NCBI GenBank assembly: GCA_023231265.1 | Contig: JALNVT010000011.1 | Span: forward strand, 1 to 24,200 | Length of the DNA: 24,200 nucleotides | DNA from: Sphaerochaetaceae bacterium | GTDB lineage: Bacteria > Spirochaetota > Spirochaetia > Sphaerochaetales > Sphaerochaetaceae | Direction of reading: 5' to 3' | In this document: positions 16,154 through 22,151 of the stretch, one piece after another | Position numbering within the stretch: position 1 is the stretch's first letter | Layout: each line of letters begins with the position of its first letter | Made by a program: the position numbers and the translations under genes | Notes under the pieces: generated by a model | Told to the model about the DNA's origin: nothing | Databases searched by the model: none | What the model saw: only the letters and a program-made list of their open reading frames with translations

Positions 16154-16393
16154 TTATGTAACTAAATCATAGTAACTTGACCAAAACTGTCCTTGATCCT
16201 TGCTTATTCCATCAGAGCCAGTATTTCCCACTCCTGGAGATGGAGGAAGATAATTGTTCTCCTGACTCATAACTGTGCTGCCTTCAGTATCTACCACTTC
16301 ATCTGTAGAACTTGATCCACAGCTCACAACTGTTGCTGAAAATATGATGGCAGCTGCTGTGAAAGATGCAATCATTAATTTATTATATTTCAT
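16154..16393 (-). pseudogene. lipoprotein leader of the DUF1566 protein, ended by a premature stop
   Basis: The 79-residue frame has a lipoprotein signal peptide (hydrophobic AAAIIFSATVVSC, lipobox VVSC, cysteine at about residue 25) followed by a Ser/Glu/Asn-rich linker and FWSSYYDLVT. The reading stops at TAA 16154-16156 and continues in the same frame with EGSVANITNTTFGVNETTG. FWSS... and GHIKGYP belong to the end of a DUF1566 repeat whose beginning is not present, so a deletion within the first repeat may have occurred in addition to the stop. GGAG eight bases before the ATG supports the start. The product as it stands would be a short surface lipopeptide. Confidence 0.7.
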
Positions 16394-16426
16394 ATAGAAC
16401 TCCTACTGTTCATTATCAATATAATA

Positions 16427-16458
16427 AGTCTATCCATAGATTTTGAATTGTATGTGAA
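16427..16458 (-). promoter_or_regulatory. promoter of the DUF1566 gene with 11-bp direct repeat
   Basis: Read on the minus strand, TTCACA (16458-16453) and TTCAAA (16447-16442) are 11 bases apart, and nine bases further is TAGACT (16432-16427), a 4/6 match to the -10 consensus. The layout equals that of the promoters at 16717, 17093 and 21119, so the same regulator may act here. An alternative -10, TATTAT, lies directly downstream. Confidence 0.4.
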
Positions 16459-16488
16459 TTATTGAAATTCAAATTTCTTATTTTTCGT

Positions 16489-16711
16489 AAAAAAAGGGTA
16501 CCTTATTCAGGCCCCTTTTATATATGGTTTTTAACTATTTGAAAATTATCTGCTACTTATAGGCACGGCCTCCCACTAAAATATTATCTTAGATGTAAAG
16601 CCAATATAATAACAGCTCAATCTAAGTCGGCTCATAAGATGGCTGACTAATTCCATCTTATATCATTATCTCACATCAAGTACTTAAGAATTGCTTCCTG
16701 TTCCTTTGATA
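16489..16711 (-). ncRNA. candidate small RNA A2 (terminator-ended, about 220 nt)
   Basis: No gene lies between 16394 and 17189. This minus-strand unit starts below the promoter at 16717 and ends at an intrinsic terminator. The terminator pairs AAAAGGG (16492-16498) with CCCTTTT (16513-16519) plus an inner CCT/AGG, and a T-run follows on the minus strand. Inside are a hairpin ATCAA...TTGAT with a purine-rich AGGAACAGGAAG loop, a 9-bp perfect hairpin ATAAGATGG/CCATCTTAT (near 16627-16670), and a GTGGGAGGC box (16566-16577) that is also found before the terminators at 20911 and 23897. It may instead be the leader of the DUF1566 mRNA. Unlike the other three units, it lacks the U/C-rich loops. Confidence 0.4.
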
Positions 16712-16716
16712 TATAA

Positions 16717-16782
16717 ATACTACAATATTAATGTGAAGTCTGTGTGAACTTGGAGTGTAAAGTTTGTGTAATTTTCGTGTAG
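16717..16782 (-). promoter_or_regulatory. five 11-bp-spaced direct repeats upstream of small RNA A2
   Basis: On the plus strand ATGTGAA, GTGTGAA, AGTGTAA, TGTGTAA and CGTGTAG end at 16737, 16748, 16760, 16771 and 16782 (spacing 11, 12, 11, 11), so all sit on one face of the helix. On the minus strand they read TTCACA/TTACAC and the nearest is nine bases before TAGTAT (16722-16717). This is the layout of promoters activated by OmpR/PhoB-type regulators, where the tandem box replaces the -35 element. Confidence 0.6.
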
Positions 16783-16828
16783 ATACAATATTTTATGTCA
16801 TTATAAATTCTTAATTTTAAAGTTTTAT

Positions 16829-17087
16829 AAAAAAAACGTAAATTTACAATTTTGAGGACCATCACAAGCTGACTTCACATAACGTGAGAGTCAGAGCTTG
16901 TAATTTGCGAAATAAGGCCGATTATTTTAATAGTTATATCCATATAAATATATATATTTTAATTTATTTTCATTATAAAACTATCTAATTGGATTCAGAT
17001 AAAAATGAAAAACCTCTTCACCCAATCAGATAGATATAAATGTACAACTCGAAACTAACGAAAGGAAAAACAATTCCGAAGTTGTGT
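16829..17087 (-). ncRNA. candidate small RNA A1 (about 260 nt, two U/C-loop hairpins)
   Basis: The transcript would begin at the promoter at 17093. Hairpin 1 (17044-17085) pairs ACAACU-CG with CG-AGUUGU and exposes UUGUUUUUCCUUUCGUUAG. Hairpin 2 (16981-17033) pairs CTATCTaATTGG with CCAATcAGATAG, 11 of 12 bases, and exposes GGUUUUUCAUUUUU. A long hairpin follows at 16864-16901 (ACAAGCTGACT with a two-base bulge, then TCAC/GTGA). The end is the palindrome GTAAATTTAC (16838-16847) with eight Ts on the minus strand. Both U/C-loop hairpins recur at 20911 and 23897. No open frame with a ribosome-binding site is present, and no gene starts before the next unit, which favours an independent RNA over a leader. 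Confidence 0.5.
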
Positions 17088-17092
17088 ACCAT

Positions 17093-17124
17093 AATATAGA
17101 ATTTTTATGTGAAATTTATGTGAA
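17093..17124 (-). promoter_or_regulatory. tandem-repeat promoter of small RNA A1
   Basis: On the minus strand two perfect TTCACAT units (TTCACA at 17124-17119 and 17113-17108) are 11 bases apart, and TATATT (17098-17093) follows nine bases after the second. A degenerate third repeat lies at about 17130-17135. It sits 66 bases past the pelG stop. Confidence 0.6.
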
Positions 17125-17189
17125 CTTTCGGTGATAAATCGATTGAATTAATTATTTTCTTCAATCTTCAATAGAGCTTTTCAATCATC

Positions 17190-18704
17190 TCAATCCTCTG
17201 GAGGTGAAGCTACAGCTTCTTCTGCTTTTTTAAAATCTGCTATTCTTTTTGCCTCAGCCCTTTTATTTGCTCTATCACTCAATCTTACAAAGAAACCTGT
17301 AGTTTCTTTGATGTAAATGGGCTGTCTTGTAAATGTCACAAAGTTGACCCTATTCATGAATGTTTCATAAAGAATCATGCTGAATATGAACGTTATGATT
17401 GAGGCTACTGTGAAGCCATAACAATAGAACTCAGCTCCTTTGGATCTGAAGTATATGGTAAAAATCAAATTGGAGAAGAAGAAGCAGGTTGCAACAAGCA
17501 TCGCTCTTTTCTTCAATTCAAAATATAGAAGTATCAACATCACTGTAAAAAAGAGAATGTTGAAAAGTGAACCAACGGCAGTTATTTTGAAGATGTTTCT
17601 TATCACGTAATTTATTTTTAGTATCTTGAATATTGGTTTTGCAAGAAGAACCACTGTTAGAGTGATCAGAGTTTGAACCTCAAAAGAGTAGAACAGATTG
17701 AAGTTCAGAGATCTCTTCATCCTATGATAAGCTATATTGATCTTTCCATATGTCTCAGCTCCATTGGCTTTCTGGAAATAATTCTTGTATGTACTGTAGA
17801 AATCGGTTTCAACAAATACAAGAAATAGAACCAATGATGGAATTATGGTCAGGTAAGAAAGAAAGATTGCATTGTCATAGAATGGAGCAAATCTGTAGGT
17901 CTCTTGAATCACGAGACTCAACTTACTGAACCACATGAGAATGTTATCTATCCATATACCACTGGTGTAAAACAGTCCAATAAAAAACAGGCTTGAAAAC
18001 TTATCAATGTATCTCAGAAAATCAAATTTATATCCATTTCCGTAGAAGAAGGTTGATAGAAAGTTATATAAAAATATCAAAAAGACAACACTCAATCCCA
18101 TCAGATAAGCAAATAGGAAATTGGATGCAGTTTCAAACTCTCCAAAAGGAAGGGGAGCTCTGACAAGAAGAATCATCAAACCAACAGATATCAGTGCTCC
18201 AGCTAGATAAGCATTCACAATCAGTTTGTAATTCTTAACAGCACTCAGATATATCATGATTACCCATATCATCGATATTATTACAAAAAGATATACTGAC
18301 ATTGTTTTGTAGTAAAAAGGCAGAGGTTTGTTGTAATAAAAAGCAATGGAGGCCACAAGAGAGATTGAAAATATGATCTGATTGAATCCCATGTAAGATG
18401 GTCGATCATACCTGTAATCACTCATGTAGAGCTTATCCGATAGATATCTTGTGACTACAAGTTGAAATGGCGCTATTATCAACTGAGAGAACAAGAAACT
18501 ATAAACTATTGTAGCAGACAGCAGATTTCTTTCATCAACATTTACATCCAATGCCTCCATGAAGAAGAGCAGTAGATTTATAGCTACAACACTTATGATC
18601 CAAGGACCAGCTGCAACAAAAGAAGAATATATATAAGCAATTCCTCTTTTTGTAAAAGAGTCATCTTTAAACATTCTTTTTAAGGCAAATCCAATACCAG
18701 CCAT
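17190..18704 (-). CDS. pelG: PelG, membrane exporter of Pel-type exopolysaccharide
   Basis: The 504-residue protein opens with MAGIGFALKRMFKDDS and SSFVAAGPWIISVVAINL, the conserved beginning of PelG. It is a MATE/PST-like flippase with about 12 membrane segments. It works with the cytoplasmic glycosyltransferase PelF to move a GalNAc/GlcNAc-rich polysaccharide across the membrane. Further family-like stretches are FLFSQLIIAPFQLVVTRYLSDKLY and VFVETDFYSTYKNYFQ. The C-terminus carries about 45 extra hydrophilic, Ala/Lys-rich residues compared with the Pseudomonas protein (about 456 residues). GGAGAAG precedes the ATG. It is the last gene of the minus-strand cluster, 33 bases after the pelF remnant, and is itself intact although its partner is broken. 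Confidence 0.9.
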   Translation of the reverse strand: MAGIGFALKRMFKDDSFTKRGIAYIYSSFVAAGPWIISVVAINLLLFFMEALDVNVDERNLLSATIVYSFLFSQLIIAPFQLVVTRYLSDKLYMSDYRYDRPSYMGFNQIIFSISLVASIAFYYNKPLPFYYKTMSVYLFVIISMIWVIMIYLSAVKNYKLIVNAYLAGALISVGLMILLVRAPLPFGEFETASNFLFAYLMGLSVVFLIFLYNFLSTFFYGNGYKFDFLRYIDKFSSLFFIGLFYTSGIWIDNILMWFSKLSLVIQETYRFAPFYDNAIFLSYLTIIPSLVLFLVFVETDFYSTYKNYFQKANGAETYGKINIAYHRMKRSLNFNLFYSFEVQTLITLTVVLLAKPIFKILKINYVIRNIFKITAVGSLFNILFFTVMLILLYFELKKRAMLVATCFFFSNLIFTIYFRSKGAEFYCYGFTVASIITFIFSMILYETFMNRVNFVTFTRQPIYIKETTGFFVRLSDRANKRAEAKRIADFKKAEEAVASPPED

Positions 18705-18737
18705 ATCTATACTTCTCCTATTGTTCTGTAAATAAAA

Positions 18738-19261
18738 TTATTTATTGCTCTTATAAAGCGATTCATATATCTTTCTGTAACTTTCAATCAGTACATCATC
18801 ATTGTAGAGTCTCTCAACTCTCTTTCTTCCATTCTCCCCCATCTCATGACGAAGTTCAGGATCATCAATAAGTTTTAGAATTGCAGTTGCAGTATCTGAT
18901 GGAGAGGCCAATTTTGTTATTATTCCACAATCGCCTTCATATTCATCAGCTGTAAGCATATCTCTGCAGCTTCCAACATCCGTTGAGATGAATGGAATCT
19001 TTGCTGCCCATCCTTCAAGAATAACCAGAGGCTGTCCTTCTGAAATAGACGTCAAAATCATCATATCCAATATGCCAAGATAATCTCTATCTATTCGTTC
19101 CGACTGTGTGTAAAGGCCATAATCAACATAGGGTTGGGAGTAATCTCCCTGACTGTAGTCTTTGACAAATAGGTGTACAAATCGAGTTTTCAAACTTGTT
19201 ATATTGGGAACATCTTTAATCAGATCAAAACTGAGTTTGTTTCTGATTCTGATATTATAAA
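18738..19261 (-). pseudogene. fusion of the middle of cotH to the C-terminal third of pelF
   Basis: In this frame, residues after the frameshift read as CotH: YNIRIRNKLSFDLIKDVPN, RFVHLFVKDY and YVDYGLYTQSERIDRDYL, the region following NLNKHP in CotH proteins. At about 19075-19090 the reading passes without a stop into PelF: ILDMMILTSISEGQPLVILEGWAAK, FISTDVGSCRDML, GDCGII and NGRKRVERLYNDD, the nucleotide-sugar-binding end of the GT4 glycosyltransferase. The C-terminal half of CotH and about the first two thirds of PelF are therefore absent. The shared Y-L at the junction suggests a deletion by short homology. A free-standing start (ATG 19301) lies inside cotH in the wrong frame, so the open frame is a relic. 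The PelF polymerase of this locus is not functional unless another copy exists. Confidence 0.8.
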
Positions 19262-19723
19262 GGGATGTTTGTTCAAGTTTACCACCTGATAACCATCCCA
19301 TAGTGCTCTTTTATTCAATTCAATTTTATAAGATTTCAATTCAGCAAGTCTTGAAGACTGACCTCTCAATTCCATTGTTCCATTGTAATCAGTTATTCCA
19401 TAACCATAGTTTCCCTTCTCAATGGATCCATTCTGTCCCTCTTGGAAGATAACCCTGACAACAGGTTCTTCATCACCAGAGAGGCCTGTATAATTATCAT
19501 TGACCTGCTGCAAGGTGTAATCATATTTCTTGCTGCTTCCTTCAGTATTCAATACTGTTACATATAATTCTTTGACCTCTGTATCATTGATGCCATCATA
19601 AACAGAATCATCGTCTTCAATGGTTCTATCGATATCAGTCATTCCATCATCTTTTGAGCAAGATAGAAGGAATAAAAAACAGAATAATGTACATAATATT
19701 TTAAATATAGTTTTCTTTTTCAT
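19259..19723 (-). pseudogene. N-terminal part of a CotH-like lipoprotein, frameshifted
   Basis: The frame starts with a lipoprotein signal (LFCFLFLLSC, cysteine at about residue 22) and continues with the CotH fold: YVTVLNTEGSSKKYDYTLQQV, TMELRGQSSRLAELKSYKIEL and WDGYQVVNLNKHPF. It then loses the frame at the TTT run at 19261-19259 and stops at 19220. Adding one T gives HPFYNIRIRNK, which lines up with the usual HPYDLTRVRNK, so a single-base loss in a homopolymer run is the likely cause. CotH homologues are secreted protein kinases, and a copy commonly accompanies Pel-like clusters in bacteria. The ATG directly follows the TAG of the upstream GH114 gene, so translation is coupled. Confidence 0.75.
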
Positions 19724-20596
19724 CTATTCTCCATTACCATGAGTTTCAATATCCCATTTGGAATAACGATTTTCCATCTGACTTTGTAGATGAACCCAAC
19801 CAAGTTTTGTTGATAAATCTTCACTTTCATGACCTTCATCAAATGAAATTGTAAATATAGCTGTGTTGTATCTTCGACTCAAGCTTCTGACTTTCTTGAG
19901 TCTATCAATAGCTTCCTCATCATCTTCAATATAAGGAGAGGAGAAATTTTCCCATAGAATTCCATCTACATATCTGCAGCTGAGATTCTCATAGGCATAG
20001 ATACCTCTATTTTGAATTACAATTATATCAGGATATCTAGCTTTCAGTTTTTCTAGAAACTCTCCATATCCCTTAAGAAGTATTGGATAAAGGATTTCAT
20101 CCTTCTGATAATAATCAATCCAATCCACAGTATCTAAAAAAACACCATTCATCCCCTTCGCCATAACACGTTCAGAGATTGAATCAATCAATGCATCTTG
20201 AAAATGACATTTGAATATATCACCAATGTAATTTGAACCTGATAGGCTCTTCACTCTTACACCATCTTTTTTTAAATAATCCATGTCATCAAGTTTTGCT
20301 ATAAGATCGGCATCCCAACTTCCAATCTCCATCACAGAGTAATATCCTACAACTTTTGAACCATTCTCATTCAAGTACTCCACATCATCAGAATCAAAGA
20401 AAGATCCTTCAACAATGTTCAAATCATAAGAGCTCATGGATTTCAAAATATCTTCATCGATCTTTCTATAATAAATTCGATAATTGGAAATATCATTCAA
20501 TACATTGGGCTTCTTATTAGCATTGATATAAACAATTACGATCAAACAAAGAACTATCAATATCAACATGATTTTTATAAGTAACTTGCTCTTCAT
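19724..20596 (-). CDS. GH114-type glycosidase, membrane-anchored (PelA hydrolase-like)
   Basis: The 290-residue protein has one N-terminal membrane segment (IKIMLILIVLCLIVIVYI, residues about 7-24) and a GH114-like (endo-alpha-1,4-polygalactosaminidase) TIM-barrel domain. Seen are IEGSFFDSDDVEYLNENG-like LNIVEGSFFDSDDVEYL, VVGYYSVMEIGSWD, the GVFLDTVDWIDYYQK strand and VIQNRGIYAYENL with ILWENFSS. In GH114 and in PelA's hydrolase domain, Asp in such strand ends bears catalysis; D in GVFLDTVDW is the probable one. It could trim or release exopolysaccharide. It lacks the deacetylase half found in full PelA. GGGAG nine bases before the ATG supports the start. It is the first gene of the cluster and overlaps the next at its stop. 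Confidence 0.8.
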   Translation of the reverse strand: MKSKLLIKIMLILIVLCLIVIVYINANKKPNVLNDISNYRIYYRKIDEDILKSMSSYDLNIVEGSFFDSDDVEYLNENGSKVVGYYSVMEIGSWDADLIAKLDDMDYLKKDGVRVKSLSGSNYIGDIFKCHFQDALIDSISERVMAKGMNGVFLDTVDWIDYYQKDEILYPILLKGYGEFLEKLKARYPDIIVIQNRGIYAYENLSCRYVDGILWENFSSPYIEDDEEAIDRLKKVRSLSRRYNTAIFTISFDEGHESEDLSTKLGWVHLQSQMENRYSKWDIETHGNGE

Positions 20597-20623
20597 TTAT
20601 CAACACTCCCTATTATTCAGATA

Positions 20624-20629
20624 ATTATA
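20624..20629 (-). promoter_or_regulatory. -10 element of the Pel-like cluster
   Basis: TATAAT on the minus strand lies 28 bases before the GH114 start codon. The expected -35 position has no good match (CCATAT at 17 bases). The remaining stretch up to 20910 is AT-rich with no gene and no hairpin I trust. Confidence 0.4.
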
Positions 20630-20910
20630 CCTTAAAATCAGTCACTATATGGAATAACATTGAAAAATTTTGAGCCAAATTAACTAATTAAATTCAGAAA
20701 AAAGGTATATTTAAGAAAATGAATGATTTTTAACTTAAGATTTGTTAAGACTAAATTGGCTTTGAGGCAAAACATACAATGAATAACAGCTGAACAATAT
20801 CATCAGAGACAAACAACGATATCAAGTCAGACTGCATCAAAATATTTTTTATTGATATTAGTGAAAATATAAGAGCAGACTCAGTAAGGAAACAAACAAT
20901 ATTTAAAACT

Positions 20911-21113
20911 AAAAAAATGACTCCCGCAAGGGAGCCTGAAAATTATGATTAAAAAAATTATTGTACTTATTGTTCCCTATGGCTACCTCCGAGAGTTATG
21001 TTGTTGGTAATTCAATTCAAGAAAGAAAGGAAACAATGAAAAACACCAAACTTACTTGAATCAACTTAACTATACGGGATCAAATAAAAGGATAAACAAT
21101 CTCGTATTCAATA
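20911..21113 (-). ncRNA. candidate small RNA B (about 200 nt, two U/C-loop hairpins)
   Basis: Read on the minus strand, hairpin 1 (21072-21107) pairs ATACGgGAT with ATCtCGTAT and exposes UGUUUAUCCUUUUAUUUG. Hairpin 2 (21016-21060) pairs TTCAAGaAAG with CTTaCTTGAA and exposes GGUGUUUUUCAUU and UUUCCUUUC. A CGGAGGUAGCC box follows (20981-20992), then a U-rich stretch. The terminator (20911-20936) pairs CTCCC with GGGAG around a four-base loop and ends in a T-run. The 3' part is close to the RNA at 23897: both have the same order GGAGG, AATAA-GTA, TTTTTTTAATCATAATTTT and a G(G/A)CTCCC stem. Either an independent RNA or the leader of the GH114 operon, whose start codon is 300 bases beyond the terminator. 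Confidence 0.5.
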
Positions 21114-21118
21114 AATAT

Positions 21119-21161
21119 ATTAAAACATACTTATGTGAAATATATGTGAAATATACGTAAA
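21119..21161 (-). promoter_or_regulatory. tandem-repeat promoter of small RNA B
   Basis: On the minus strand TTCACA occurs at 21150-21145 and 21139-21134, with a third, weaker TTTACG at 21161-21156; all are 11 bases apart. TTTAAT (21124-21119) lies nine bases after the last repeat, as in the promoters at 16717 and 17093. Confidence 0.6.
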
Positions 21162-21214
21162 AACAATTAAAGGGTTTTATTGAAAATTGTGACAATCTAA
21201 CTCGAGTGTTAAAA

Positions 21215-21245
21215 TTTACACTTTTATGTATTTAACAATACATAA
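21215..21245 (+). promoter_or_regulatory. thioesterase promoter with inverted-repeat operator
   Basis: TTTACA (21215-21220) is a candidate -35 and TACATA (21239-21244) a candidate -10, 18 bases apart. TTATGTAT (21224-21231) and ATACATAA (21238-21245) form an 8-base perfect inverted repeat with a 6-base centre over the spacer and -10 region, as expected for a repressor-binding site. The gene starts 41 bases later. Confidence 0.5.
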
Positions 21246-21286
21246 TTATTTGGTATCGTTACAAAATATCAGTAGGAGAGAATATA

Positions 21287-22105
21287 ATGGTCAGTGATTT
21301 TACAGGACACATGGATGATAACAACGTATTCAAGCAATCTTTCAGATTATCTGCCTTTGATTGTACAAGATACAATGTAGCAGATTTAGTTTGGTATCTT
21401 CAGATAATGCAGGAAATAGCTTCAACACACTCAGAGTTTCTAGATCTTGGTGCTGCAGAATTAAACAAAAAAGGACTCGAATGGGTCATTCTAAGAAACA
21501 TAATAGAGGTGAACAGGTATGCCAAGTGGAAAGAAGTTGTTCATTTAGAAACTTGGGCTCACCACAAGTACAAATTATTCTTTCCAAGAACAATCGTTGG
21601 CTACGATGATGATGGCAACAAATTATTTGAATCAACATCATTCTGGGCAATGTTGAATAGAAAGAGAAATTTCAGACCAATACCTCCAAAACCATATCTT
21701 GATCTCTATGGATATCCAAGCAATGAAGAGGATTCAAAGGCTCCTGATTATCCAGCAAAAATAAGCATTGATGAAGATGATAAGTTGATAACCAATAGAA
21801 CTGTAAGTTCAATTTATGATGATATTGATGTTAATATGCATACAAACAACATCTCCTATGTCAGATGGATGATGAGTTTGATGGATGATGAGTACAGAAA
21901 TACACACAAGGTTCAGTTCATCGATACCTCCTGGATGCAGCAGACCTACACCAGTGATAAAAACAATGTGAGAAATTACAGCAAAACTGGAAGTTTTGAT
22001 TCATCTGTTTTTAAATTCGATATTGAAAAAGAGGATACAGAAGGAAACAAAACAATCTCAAGCATTGCCAAAATGAAATGGGAAACTTCTGATAAGTTAC
22101 TGTAA
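21287..22105 (+). CDS. acyl-ACP thioesterase
   Basis: The 272-residue protein is a double hot-dog acyl-ACP thioesterase (FatA/FatB-like, bacterial branch). Residues 1-150 make the first hot dog, starting FKQSFRLSAFDCTRYNVADL and including WVILRNIIEVNRYAKW. The second contains DIDVNMHTNNISYVRWMMS, which carries the conserved Asn/His positions of the family (usual form DVNGHVNNxxYxxW). It hydrolyses acyl-ACP to release free fatty acids and so sets fatty-acid chain length for export or phospholipid supply, in the cytoplasm. GGAGAG six bases before the ATG supports the start. It stands alone on the plus strand with its own promoter and terminator. Confidence 0.88.
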   Translation: MVSDFTGHMDDNNVFKQSFRLSAFDCTRYNVADLVWYLQIMQEIASTHSEFLDLGAAELNKKGLEWVILRNIIEVNRYAKWKEVVHLETWAHHKYKLFFPRTIVGYDDDGNKLFESTSFWAMLNRKRNFRPIPPKPYLDLYGYPSNEEDSKAPDYPAKISIDEDDKLITNRTVSSIYDDIDVNMHTNNISYVRWMMSLMDDEYRNTHKVQFIDTSWMQQTYTSDKNNVRNYSKTGSFDSSVFKFDIEKEDTEGNKTISSIAKMKWETSDKLL

Positions 22106-22116
22106 AAATCTATTAT

Positions 22117-22146
22117 ATTAAGCGCTGTAATGCTACAGCGCTTAAT
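22117..22146. terminator. bidirectional intrinsic terminator
   Basis: ATTAAGCGCTGTA (22117-22129) pairs perfectly with TACAGCGCTTAAT (22134-22146) around an ATGC loop, a 13-base stem. It lies 12 bases past the thioesterase stop and 6 bases past the convergent stop at 22152, so it probably serves both. T-runs are short. Confidence 0.8.
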
Positions 22147-22151
22147 TATTT

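Noticed and set aside
16489..17124. c-di-GMP or another known riboswitch before the surface-protein and polysaccharide genes
   Set aside because: Neither the c-di-GMP-I core nor the c-di-GMP-II, preQ1, SAM or guanidine cores that I can recall are present; the conserved parts are U/C-rich loops, unusual for ligand pockets.
17141..17166. Hairpin GATTGAA/TTCAATC after pelG
   Set aside because: Seven AT-rich pairs with a 12-base loop and no T-run; weak, and just upstream of the RNA A1 promoter repeats.
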